Source: Panax quinquefolius | Taxonomy: Eukaryota; Streptophyta; Magnoliopsida; Apiales; Araliaceae | Direction: 5' to 3' | DNA: 64,000 nucleotides | Assembly (NCBI GenBank): GCA_020205615.1 | Contig: CM035168.1 | Location: forward strand, 6,142,237-6,206,236 | In this document: piece after piece, positions 11,832 to 23,319 of the stretch | Position numbering within the stretch: the first letter of the stretch is position 1 | Layout: the number at the start of each line of letters is the position of its first letter | Notes under the pieces: model-generated | Seen by the model: only the letters and a program-made list of their open reading frames with translations | Database searches by the model: none | What the model was told of the DNA's origin: nothing | Translations under genes and position numbers: made by a program

Positions 11832-12576
11832 TATGAACAACTTGATAAATAAGCAAAAAGGCCTTATAAAATTTTCAAACCTTGGGGGGTCGTGGCCCCC
11901 CTCCAATCCTATACTAACTTCATCCCCGAGTGAGGTCATTTTATAATTCTTATTAATTTGATAAATTTTACAATTATAAATTAACATAAATTTATCATAA
12001 TTCATAATAAAAATCTAAATTTAAAATTTAATAGTCATCTTTTTAATGAAAAACTCATGGTGGACTATTATGTTTTAGCGAGTACGACTGTATTTTATTA
12101 TCATAGCATCCAACTGCCAACTATCTACAAGACTTTAAAAATTCAACTCCTTAATACTCCATTAATATCGGTACAGAAAGTACGAATAAATGTAGTTAAT
12201 AATTACTCTCTCAATTTCATAATATATGATATTTTAAATTATTTTATTTAAAAATTAATATTTTTATATAATTTTTTGATATTTTTACATAAACTACGCT
12301 TTTTACCGTCATTACTATACATATATAACAACACTTTCATATGAAAATATCATTTCTTTTTATTTATTTCAAATTATATGTCGTTTTATTAGGATAATTA
12401 ACTATAATCTTTTTAAAAGTATCACTCATATGAAAATATTACAGATAAGAGAGAGAATATGAAATAAGTATAATAATTATTGGAATTTAAAAATATTATA
12501 AATAATTAATATTATATTTAATGTTATATCATTATTTTTTTAATTCTTGTGCACAATTCTAAAATGTCATATATTA
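11832..12576. other. AT-rich intergenic DNA, no gene seen
   Basis: No coding signal or recognised element. One short GC-rich stem at 11,884-11,901 (GGGGGG, six-base loop, CCCCCC) stands out from the AT-rich surroundings. Confidence 0.6.
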
Positions 12577-12856
12577 TACTCCTTCTGTTCTTAAAAGATT
12601 GTCGTTTTAGATGAAAAATTTATTTCAAAATGTTTGTCGTTTATAATTTTCGAGGAGAATAAATTACTTCTATTTATTTTCCTATATTACCCCTACCTTC
12701 TCTCATTGCCTCAAGAAATTCTCTCCCACATATTAATAATTTTCAACTTTTTTTAAAGGGATAGTGATAGAATTTCAAATAAATTTTATTTAATAAATAA
12801 TACTTTCTTAATCTATACGTAAAAATCACTATAGTATTTTAGGAATGGAGATAGTA
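12577..12856. mobile_element. Stowaway-like MITE
   Basis: About 280 bases with TA at each end. The ends are inverted copies: TACTCCTTCTGTTCTTAAAA on the left and, read from the right, TACTATCTCCATTCCTAAAA. They resemble the CTCCCTCCGTCCC-type termini of Stowaway elements moved by mariner-type transposase. No coding capacity. Confidence 0.75.
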
Positions 12857-14518
12857 TTATGGGATTGATTAGAGTATGAGAAATAAAGAATTTAATACCA
12901 GAACCACCAACTCCCAACCCATTAGTGGAGGACCTTTAGTTCTCAGTGGCATTTAATTGGCCATAATTGATGATCATAATAAGTACTTGAATAAGTCTTG
13001 ACGGATCGGAAATTTAGACAGGAAAATGAGATATTTTTATTTTATTTTTTATTTGTGATTCTAAAAAAATATATAATATTATTTATTTTAATAAAAATTT
13101 TTTATAAAATATAATATTTTAAGCGTAATTTAAATATATATATAACAAAAAAATAAAATAAAAGCACTCTACTTAATACTTGTCCATATTTATGGGAGTA
13201 GTATTTTGACGGTTAACATAGCCCCACCATTTATGTTTATTTATGATGTATGTGAAAGACTTGAATATCCATCACAAGTCTCCGAGTGACCTCCAGCTGT
13301 ATGACCAAACTATACGACCTTTTTTTATTTGATACCCAACTTATATTTTGAGATAAAAAATTAATATTTTTACATAAATAATGAATAAATCTCACTTTTA
13401 ATACAAGAGAAATTCATATAGAAATATTATTTTAACATTTAAAAATATTAATTTCCTAACAATTAAGTTCACATTTGTCCTAAAGCCCAAGTGTTGAGAT
13501 TGTACCATAAGAGGCCAGGCCGGGCTACCCAGACGGAGTCCAAGGTCTTGGTTGGTCTAATTTTTTTAATATTAAATATTAAATATTAAAAATATAAATT
13601 AATAAAAAACTTAAGTATTTACAAGAAAATAATTTATTATTAATATTTAATATTAAAAATTAGTTTATTGATGTATTAATTAATGTTAATATTTAACATT
13701 AAAAGTAGCAAGAAATATTAATAAAAACTTATTGTTAAATATTAGTAATTTAGTGTTTACAAAAAACTAACTTATTATTAATATTTAATCAACTAAGTAA
13801 GTAACTTATTATTAATATTAAATATATTAACTAGTTCTATTTATTGAAGATATATATTAATTGAATGTATCTACAAGAAATCAAGAATGAATGATTAAAA
13901 CTTTAAATTTTATTGATGTATTAATTAAAACAAATGTATTATAATTTATAAATTACAGTGATGAATAAGTAAAAATTTATACTTTATTAATGAATAAATA
14001 TAACTTTAAAGTTCAAAAAATTACAAATAACTAGATAAAAAAACATGTAAGGCCAGGCCAGGCCAGGCTTTTTTATAGGCCAGATCAGATCAAATTTTTG
14101 TTTAAAAATAACGATATTTTCAAGTCTTCCAGATCAAGCCTTGATCAAGTCAGACTTTGACCAGGCCAGATCAAGGTCAGGCCGCAGACCTCGAAACTTT
14201 TGTGCATCTCTACTATGTTGTGAAGTTGTATTTTTTTAATAATATCATTGCATTTTCTATATAATTGTTGTATTTTTAGTGCAGTAAATTTCAAAAATAT
14301 ATCTTGCAATTAATTTTGGTGTTTTTGTAAGAGGTATTCCAAATAATGTTTCATCAATAATTTTTTTTAAAAAAAACATTCCTATTTATTGATAATAGAT
14401 ATTTAAAACTTCATGATAAATGAATGTTTTGTTCATATGAATAAATTTTTCCTTAAAATTATGATATTATTTGATTTACAGCTAAAAAAACTTTGCAAAA
14501 AAATTGAGTAAATGTTAT
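12857..14518. other. AT-rich intergenic DNA with a possible GGCCAGG-ended element
   Basis: No gene. GC-rich patches with GGCCAGGCCGGGC (about 13,514) and GGCCAGGCCAGGCCAGGC (about 14,051) flank 500 bases of AT-rich DNA. The second patch continues in GATCAAG/GGCCAGATCA repeats to about 14,200. This could be a small non-autonomous hAT-like element, but I found no target duplication. Confidence 0.4.
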
Positions 14519-15739
14519 CAGGGGTGGTGGATTCAGAAATTTTGTCCAATAGGGGTAGTTTTAATTAATTTTTTTTGTTGAAATTAAATAAAAAAATTGA
14601 ACTAATCATAATATTAAGTAATTATAATAAATATTCATAATTCAAATTAAAAAAAAAAGAATTTAAAAAAAAATCTATTTAGATACAATTTAGAAACTTA
14701 TTATTATGACACTCCCAAAATAAGTATACATCACCAATCTTGAGTCGCCAAATACATGGTACAAAATTCAAATACAACTTAATAATACAGCTGTCGTGTA
14801 AAATACGACAAAACGTAAACTAAGAGTTTAATAAGAATATTGTCATCTAGACAATATTCACACTCAAAAGAGTCTTCTTTATATTTATTTTCACACTATT
14901 TAACAGAATAGTGAGTACTACTAAAACCATCATCTGGACCGTCACTCTGTTCCCCGACTAGTCCCGACTACGTTCTCATTTTCTGAAAAGAACAGTGAAA
15001 GAAAGGGTTAGCTCAACTAATCCAGTAAGAAATATTATGACTAAGATAATGCAAAATAAATTATCATTAGCCTTTAACAATGTTAAACTGATAAAATATA
15101 ACAAACATCAAGTTTAACTGCAGCGGAACAAACAATCCATTAAAAGAGTCAAGTAGAGAATAAAATCTACTATCTTTTATGATTTAAAAGGTTTTTCATC
15201 ACTTTTATCATTTGAGACTCAACAATAAATAATCCACATCATCCCCGTCTTACGGCCAAGGATATTCATTAGTATCACAACCACAAATTATTCATGCACT
15301 ACGGCAAAGGATATTCGTGTATTCATCAATGGTTATGATTATGCCAACAACTGTTCATCAATGCATTACGGGCCAATGAGGACCTTTTCCACATCATTTA
15401 TAATATTACGGTCATGATTACACCGAATAATCCCTGGTCATAATCATACCAAGTCCATCTATGCACTACAGGCCACAAATGACTTTCAACATAATATAAA
15501 CATGAGGATGATGACAATGATATATGAATTCAATAAAAACAAGTTCAAGAATTAATTTATCGACGAACTAATAACGTCCAAATTGTCCACATGATACTAC
15601 TTTGTAGAGTAAAACTCAAGAATGCTCAGAAGAATATTTCCATAAAAAGATACTAGATGAAGCGCAAATATCAAGGATATTTCACTAATTTCATGGAGTA
15701 TAGAAGTCAAAACTTTAACCAACTGAGTATAATAAAGAA

Positions 15740-16145
15740 TGGGATAACAAAAGAAATCACCAGTGCATGCGATAGATCGCAGACAGCATGTGTTATTCCA
15801 ATGAATAATAAATAACGGAACCAAATCAAATATGCAACGCACGTATAATATATATTCAACGAGAATAATAAATAATGGAACCAGTCATGCATAAACGCAT
15901 GTATATGATGTTCCAACGTAATAATAAATAACGAGAACCGTGTCACGTGCATGCAATCGAAGCGGGATGTTCCAATGTAATAATAAAATGGAATAACGTA
16001 AGAATTTCACCATGTATGCGATACTTGATGCATGTGGTTATTCAAACATAATGATAAAGAATGGAATAATGTAAGAATTTCACCAAGTATAGGGTGGCAA
16101 CAGATATACATTTATTCCAATGTAATAATAAATAATGGAATAAAA
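15740..16145. repeat. Stem-loop minisatellite in the level-2 LTR
   Basis: Six or seven degenerate units of about 60 bases, each carrying TATTCCAA.GTAATAATAAA followed by TGGAATAA or CGGAACC. It is the counterpart of the arrays at 18,130-18,690 and 28,270-28,830 in the level-3 LTRs. Confidence 0.8.
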
Positions 16146-16366
16146 GAAGTTCTCTTCATGAATAAGAAAGAAATAATACCCTTACCTTAGTAGAAAATTG
16201 AATACCGCAATATTGTAGTAACAGAAGATTCTTCTTCTTTCTCTCTTATTCTCTCTATTCTTTCTCGCTCTAAAGCTTTAGTGAATTCGTGAAAAATAAT
16301 GAAGGAATGATCTTCTATTTATAAGCTTGGTAGAGTAAGGGTAAAATAGTCTTTTCGTCATAATTT

Positions 16367-16506
16367 ATGACATCATCGCTTATATCATCGATCATATGGC
16401 ATCATTGCTTATATCATCGATCAAATGACATCATTACTTACATCATCCTTTCGATGACATCATTGGTTACCTCATCGTTCCGATGACATCATCGCTTACA
16501 TCATCA
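16367..16506. repeat. Five-copy tandem array with TGACATCAT motifs in the level-2 LTR
   Basis: Units of about 28-31 bases read roughly GATGACATCATCGCTTACATCATC. Copies begin near 16,367, 16,397, 16,426, 16,454 and 16,481. The array is close to the presumed LTR promoter side and has no counterpart at the same place in the level-3 LTRs. Confidence 0.8.
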
Positions 16507-17124
16507 GAATTCAAATTCAAATTGTTCTCTTCCACCTCATTTTACTTTTATACCATGAATTTACTATAATAATGTTACCATTCAAATTATATAAAAAAAA
16601 CATACTATCATATAATCACATCATACTACTATAATATAATATTATAATAATATATTTAAATGAATTATTGATTTGATAATTTGAAATACTGTGTAATGAC
16701 AATTATTGAATCAAAAATATCAAGGTAGCAATTATTGAATCAATAAAATATTAAAAAGTAATTACTGTGACAATTATTGAGTAGTGTCTTCTTACGTAAT
16801 AATCAATAATTCAAAAAAATATTGTACAATCTTTGTGTTAGCGTGCAACAACCCGCTTCTTGTATTTTAACCACTGGATTATTCCAATAGTTTTTAATCG
16901 TAACTCTTCCTACCGTTATTTTCATAAAAATATTTTGTTATTTTCTAACTCGACAATAATTCCGTTGTAGGGTCCACTTAATGATTTTGTCGTTGATTTA
17001 ATATTCCCCACAAAAAAGAATATTCTCCACCAAACGAATATTTTATAACAACTTGCGTACTTTGAAAAATTTATAAATATTACCCACAACTATAATATTA
17101 TATCAAATTCATTCCATAATATTT

Positions 17125-19838
17125 TGTGACGCCCCCAAAATAGGTATACATCACTTATTCCGAGTCGCCAAATACATGATGTACGAATACAAATACAATC
17201 TTAAATATACAACAAGAGAGTCATGTGAGTTTTAATACAAATATTGTCTTCTGTATAATATCCACTCTCGAAATAAGTCCTCATTACATTTATTAACACA
17301 CTATTTTAATGTAAATAGTGAGGACTACTAATACTATCATCCGGACCGAATCACTCCGCTCCTCGACTAGTCCCGGCTACGTTCTCATTTTCTGAAGAGA
17401 ACAGTAAAAGAAAGGGTGAGCTCAACTAGCCCAGTAAGAAATAGTATGACTAAGATAATGCATAATAAATTATCATTAGTCTTCAACAATGTTAAACTGA
17501 TAAAATACAATAGACATCAAGTTTAACTGCAGCGGAACATGCAATCCATTAAGTAGAGAATAAAATCTATTATCTTTTATGATTTAAAAAGTTTTTCATC
17601 ACTTTTATCACTGGGACTCAACTTAATAAATAATCCATCTCATCTCTGCACTACAGCCAAGGATATTCATAAGTATCACAACCACAATTTATCCCTGCAC
17701 TACGGGCCAAGGATATTTGTGTATTCATTAATGGTCATGATCATGCCAAAAACTGTCCATCAATGCACTACGGGCCAATGAGGACTTTACCACATCATTT
17801 GTAACATTACTACATGATTACAAGAAATAATCTCTCATTCATAATTATACCAAGTCCATCTATGCACTACAAAAGCCACGAGATGACTTTCAACAAAATA
17901 TAAATATGAGGATGATGACAATGATATAAGAATTCAATAAAACAAATTCAAGAATTAATTTATTCAGGTACTAATAACGTCCAAATTGTCAACATGATAC
18001 TTCTTTGTAGAGTAAAATTCAAAAATGCTCAGAAGAATATTTCTATGAAAAGATACTGGATGAAGCGCAAATATCAAGGATATTCCACTAATTTCATGGA
18101 GTATAAAAGTCAAAACTTTAACCAACTGGAGTATAATAAAGAATGGAATAACAAAGAAATCACCATGCATGTGGTACTTCACATGGACGAGTTATTCCAA
18201 CAAAATAATAAATAACGGAACCAATTAGGTATGTAATACGCAAGCGGGATATTCCAACAGAATAATAAAGAATGGAATAACAACGAAATCACCATGCATG
18301 CGGTACTTGTGATAAACAAGTTATTCCAATGAATAATAAATAACGAATCGGTCCGATGTAAAACGCACGAACACGAGATATTCCAATGAATAATAAAAGA
18401 CGGAACCGTGTTCGTAAAAGAAAACGCATGCAGGATATTCCAATAGAATAATAAAAAGATGGAACCGGTCCGGCGTAAACGCATGATGGGATGTTCCAAT
18501 GTAATAATAAAGAATGGAATAACAACGAGTTTCACCATGTATGCGGTATTTGCGACAGACGAGTTATTCAATAATAATAAATAATGGATTAACGTAAGAA
18601 TTTCACCAAGTATAGGGTGAAATCACAGATATACGAGTTATTCTAACAGTAATAATAAAAATAGAATAACGAAGTTCTCTTCATGAATATGAAAAAAATA
18701 ATATCCCTTACTTTATAAAGAAGAGTACTTTCACTAGTAGGGCGGATATATCTTGAAGAAACTTGCACTACGCTCAAAGCTTTCTTAAACGCTAAAGAAA
18801 TACGCTTGAAGATAGAAGAATTTCTCTCTAGAGTTTCAATGGAATTCATAAGAAATAATGAAGGAATGAGCTTCTATTTATAGAAGAATGGATCGAATAA
18901 TAACCAATCCATGAACAGGTCCGGATCGATTTATTTTAAACGGACGGTTCAGATTGGTTTATAATAAAATATAATATATTCTATTTATAATCTAATAAAA
19001 TCGAATAACTTTTAAAAAGATTTTACTATCAAACACTACAGCATAAATAAAATATAATATATTTTAATTATTGTCTAATAAAACGAATAACTTTATAAAA
19101 GTATTACATTTTTATATAAAAAAGATTTTACTATTAGCCTAATAAAATGAATAACTTTATAAAAGTATTATTTTTTATATAAAAAGCTTTACTGTTTTAT
19201 TACATTAATAATACTAATAAAACAAAACTTTATCATCATTATTATTATTCACACTATTAATCGACCAGGTCGTTCCTAGGAAAGAGGGGGCTTTCCAATA
19301 AGGATTTCACCCTATCATGCGTATGAATTAGGTGACCAAACCTCTCTCATCAGCGAACTTCTAGACATCGTTAATAATGCAAATAATAATATTAATAACT
19401 CTGTCATCTCAATTATTGATTTAATAATATATAAAATATCGATAATAATTGAATAAAACTGAATGACTTCTCACGTAAGCATCAATAATCAATACCAGGT
19501 GTATTACTTATGCAACCACGCCGTATTCACGCACTTTAACAACACGGGTGTTTCAAACAGATTAACGAGTAAAACTTCCGCCGTTATTTTCATAAAATAT
19601 TTTTTGTCATTTTCTTAATCCAACAATAATTTCGTTGTGGGGTCCACCAATGATTGTGTCGTCGTACGAATATTCCTTGTTAAAACGAATATTTCCCGAC
19701 CAATCGAATATTATATAACAACTTGCGTACTTTGCAAAATTTATAAATATTACCCACAACTATAACAATATATCAAATTCATTCAAAAATGATAATTATA
19801 AAAAATTCATCTTTATTCATAAAAGTTGGGGTCTTACA
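17125..19838 (-). repeat. 3' LTR of the chromovirus
   Basis: 2,714 bases. On the minus strand it opens TGTAAGACCCCAAC and closes GGGGGCGTCACA. It contains a stem-loop minisatellite (18,130-18,690) and a block with repeated CACTACGGGCCAA / GGATATTCAT motifs (17,640-17,880). It lacks the 470-bp duplication found in the 5' LTR. Confidence 0.93.
18130..18690. repeat. Stem-loop minisatellite in the chromovirus 3' LTR
   Basis: About nine units of roughly 55-65 bases. The conserved part reads ATATTCCAATGAATAATAAA (with variants), then TGGAATAAC or CGGAACC, then a CATGCATGCGGTA or AAACGCATGCA spacer. TTATTCCA and TGGAATAA are complementary, so each unit can fold. The array creates long open frames by chance. 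Confidence 0.88.
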
Positions 19839-19840
19839 AT

Positions 19841-19855
19841 CTCCCCTTCTTAAGA
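19841..19855 (-). other. Polypurine tract of the chromovirus
   Basis: On the minus strand AAGAAGGGGAGAT precedes TGTAAGACC, the LTR start. This is the expected site for priming plus-strand DNA. Confidence 0.85.
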
Positions 19856-21255
19856 AATTTTGCCCTCGAAATTAGGGTACATACCTGGTATGTCGAAGAG
19901 GTAAGGATACCTTGATTTCATTTCAGATTCTAACTCCCAAGTCATTTCCTCAACATCGTGGTTTCTCCATAAAACTTTGACTTGAGGTATAACCTTGGAG
20001 CGTAGAATATGTTCCTTCTTATCCAAGATTTGATCAGGAACCTCTTCATACGTTAAATCTTCCGCTATTTCATCCGGTTCTAACTCAATAATGTGGTTCG
20101 GGTCTTTCACATATTTACGTAACATAGATATATGAAAAACGTTATGAACACGAGACATACTTGGCGGTAAAGCGAGTTTATAGGCTACAGTCCCTACTCG
20201 ATCGAGGATTAAAAATGGGCCAATGAATCGAGGATTGAGCTTTCCTCTCTTTCCAAATCTCGTAACTCCTTTCCATGGAGCAACACGCAACAACACATGA
20301 TCTCCAATATCGAATTTCACGTCCTTTCGATGAAGATCAGCATAACTCTTTTGTCGGTCTTGTGAGATTTTTATACATTGCCGGATCATTTGTATCTTTT
20401 TCGTAGTCATACGTACTAACTCCAGTCCCAACAAAGTTGTTTCACCCACCTCATCCCAGCATACTGGAGAACGACACTTTCTTCCATACAACACTTCGAA
20501 TGGAGCCATGCCAATGCTTGCTTAATAACTGTTGTTGTAGGAAAACTCCACCAATGGTAAGAACTTGTCCCAACTTCCCTTGAAGTCAAGGACACAGAGT
20601 CTTAATAAATCTTCAAGAGTTTGAATAGTCCTCTCTGATTATCCGTCCGTTTGAGGATGATATGCCGAACTAAATCGTAAATCCGTGCCCATAGCTTTTT
20701 GTAAACTAACCCAAAATCGTGAAGTGAATCTTGGGTCTCGATCAGAAACTATGGATACTGGCATACCATGCAATCTTACAACCTCGTTTATGTACATACT
20801 GAAGCAAGACGTTCAAGTGTATAAGTTTCTCGTATAGGTAAGAAATGAAGCGGACTTGGTCAATCTATCAACAATGACCCAAATTGCATCTATACCTTGA
20901 GAAACCTTGGGAAGACCAAAGATGTTGAAATCCATGGTAATGTGCTCCCACTTCCATTCTGGAATTTCAAGTGGTTGCAATGGACCTTTTGGTACTTGAT
21001 GCTTCACTTGACTCGTTGACAAGTTAAACACCTTGAGATAAACAAAGACTATCTCCCTCTTCATATTGCCCCACCAAAATGTATGTCAAGATCATGATAC
21101 ATTTTGGTACTCCCAAGATGGATTGCAAACGGTGTGTTATGCGCCTCCATCATGATTTTATACTTTAAATCAGGGTCGTTAGGAACACAAAAAGTCCGGA
21201 GTTGACTCAAGTATTCCTTCTTCATCGATTCTTGTTTACGGCATAGCACCTTCTT
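19850..21255 (-). pseudogene. Chromovirus integrase with chromodomain, broken
   Basis: Read from 21,255 leftward. The zinc-binding N-terminal region comes first (EAHNTPFAIHLGSTKMYHDL near 21,160-21,100). The catalytic core start follows ([11 protein letters not shown] with [12 protein letters not shown], 20,970-20,830), then a damaged core. A long open stretch (20,509-19,850) starts at MAPFEVLYGRKCRSPVCWDE. It continues through the GPF/Y region (FIGPFLILDRVGTVAYKLAL) into a C-terminal chromodomain (ILRSKVIPQVKVLWRNHD, then EEMTWELE). Integrase would insert the cDNA and the chromodomain would direct it to modified chromatin. Stops and frame changes near 20,515-20,810 break the core. The last 219 residues are uninterrupted. 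Confidence 0.9.
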
Positions 21256-21267
21256 GTACTTTCTTCC

Positions 21268-22660
21268 TCATCGCATGACGCCTTGAGTGTCCAGAGCTTG
21301 AGCAACTTTAACTTTATCAATTAAAGTCGGTTCTACTCGTATATTCGCCATCATCACTTGGGTCCCTTGAGTCTTTATCTCTATCTCTATCCTTTGTAAG
21401 TCATACAAAATGGGCCTTTGCGTTGATAATATCGCACTCGTACCCGCATATGATCTTCTACTCAATGCGTCAGCTACCACGTTCGCTTTTCCAGGATGGT
21501 ATTGGATGGTATGATCATAATCTTTCAATAGTTCAAGCCAACATCGCTGTCGCATGTTTAGTTCCTTTTGAGTGAAGAAATATTTGAGACTTTTATGATC
21601 CGTAAAGATCTCCACTTTCTTCCCATACAAGTAATGCCTCCAAATTTTATGTGCGAAGACAACAGCTGCCAACTCTAGATCATGAGTAGGATAATTCCTC
21701 TCATATTCTTTGAGTTATTGAGAGGCATAGGCTATTACTTTCCCATGTTGCATGAGAACACATCCTAACCCTTTGCCTGAAGCATCACTGTAGATGACAA
21801 ATCCCTCCGAGCCAGATGGTGTTGTCAGAACAGGTGTTGAAATGAGTCTTCTCTTGAGTTCTTGAAAACTCTTCTCACATTCCTCGCTCCAACCGAATTT
21901 TGTATCTTTCCGAGTCAGCTGAGTTAAGGGAGTAGCGATTCGAGAAAACCCTTCTACAAATCTCCAATAATAACCAGCTAAGCCGAGAAAGCTACGTACT
22001 TCGGTCACTGATTTAGGTTGTTCCCAGCTTTACATGGCTTCAATCTTTGCCGGGTCAACAGATATTCCATGACTTAATACCAAGTGCTCAAGGAATGCTA
22101 CTTCCTCAAGCCAGAACTCGCATTTCTTTAACTTGGCATAAAGCTTATATTCACGAAGCTTTTGGAGTATCAACCTCAAGTGTTGCTCATGATCTTCATG
22201 ACTTTTGGAATAAATAAGGATATCATCAATAAAGACGACCACAAAGTGATCCAAATATTCCTTGAATACTCGGTTCATCATATCCATGAAGGCAGCAGGA
22301 GCATTAGTCAATCCAAAAGACATGACTAGGAATTCATAATGCCGTGCATCTGAGTTCCGAAAGCCATCTTTGGTATGTCATCTGGTTCTAATCTTCAATT
22401 GGTGATATCCAAAGCGAAGATCAATCTTTGAAAAGAATTTGACACCTTGCAACCGGTCAAACAGTCATCAATACGTGGTAATGGGTACCTATTTTGATGG
22501 TGACATGATTCAACTCCAGATAATCAATACAAAGTTGCATACTCCCATCTTTCTTCTTCACGAATAGATAAGGGAGCACCCCAAGGAGAAGTACTAAGGC
22601 AGAATAAATCCAATGTCTAACAATTCCTACGGTTGGGTCTTTAACTCACGAAGTTCAATA
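21268..22660 (-). pseudogene. Chromovirus reverse transcriptase and RNase H, broken
   Basis: The RT fingers/palm start (22,640-22,330) has several stops but keeps KIDLRFGYHQLKI. The catalytic palm is open from 22,323 to 22,030 with [13 protein letters not shown] and [12 protein letters not shown], where the two aspartates are present. The connection and RNase H follow: [20 protein letters not shown], then [16 protein letters not shown] (21,840-21,740), then [14 protein letters not shown] and [17 protein letters not shown] (to 21,470). RT copies the genomic RNA and RNase H removes it. Breaks near 22,010-22,030 and 21,672-21,715 separate otherwise well-kept domains, suggesting moderate age. Confidence 0.92.
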
Positions 22661-22663
22661 GAG

Positions 22664-23310
22664 TCATTCGATATGGGGCTTTGGAAATGGGTTTTGTACC
22701 AGGTTCAAGGTCGATATAAAATTCAATTTCACGCTCTGGGGTAGGCGGGAAGTTCTTGAGAATACGTCGGAAAATTCATTAACAATAGAAATATCATTCA
22801 AAACTGACGTATTTTTGTTTAGATCCGTGACATGAGCTAAGAAAGCTTGACAACCATTTTTTAATAAACGAATAGCTTTATGGCTTGAAATGACAGTGAT
22901 TGATTTTAATGGTTTGGTTGTTTGAATTCGCATAATAGGTTGGTTAGGAATATGAAAGCTAACAACCTTACGAAAATAATCAATTTTTGCATGATGAGTA
23001 GTTAACCAATCAATCCCTAGAATTACGTCAAATGCAAGTATTTTTAATGAAATAAGATCGACAGGTAATGTGAGGGTACTGATTTGAACCAAACAAGACT
23101 TATAAATAGTGGATGTAATGAAGGTTTCTCCCAACGGAGTTTCAACAGATAAGTCAAAGTCCAATTTCTCCGGAGTCAAATTTAAACGTTGAGTGCAAGT
23201 AGGAGAAATAAAGGAATGGGTAGAACCCAGTTATCAAATAAGGTATATACTTGCTAGAGTTTATGATAAAAGCTTACCCGTGATGACCTCATTCGGGTTC
23301 CTTACTTTCT
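22664..23310 (-). pseudogene. Chromovirus aspartic protease, broken
   Basis: The motif GSTHSFISP is present near 23,230-23,200, but a frameshift and stop fall just before it. An open stretch follows (23,179-22,664) with LTPEKLDFDLSVETPLGE and ILAFDVILGIDWLTTHHA, the usual second protease motif (DVILGMDWL). It runs on to the RT linker. The enzyme would cut the polyprotein. The first 230 bases of the window hold a close homologue. Confidence 0.88.
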
Positions 23311-23319
23311 GGGAGGTCA

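Noticed and set aside
13514..14215. A complete small element with GGCCAGGCC ends
   Set aside because: GC-rich patches occur on both sides but I could not find consistent inverted termini or a target duplication, so it is only mentioned as a possibility.
18179..18571. A 130-codon open frame on the minus strand (and the similar 135-codon one at 28,352-28,759)
   Set aside because: Both are produced by the 60-bp minisatellite in the chromovirus LTRs, whose units lack stops in one frame. The frames differ between the two LTRs.
19850..22660. Could the RT/integrase region be an endogenous pararetrovirus?
   Set aside because: Integrase with a chromodomain, flanking LTRs, a primer site and a 5-bp target duplication show a Ty3/gypsy chromovirus. 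No movement protein or viral coat region is present.
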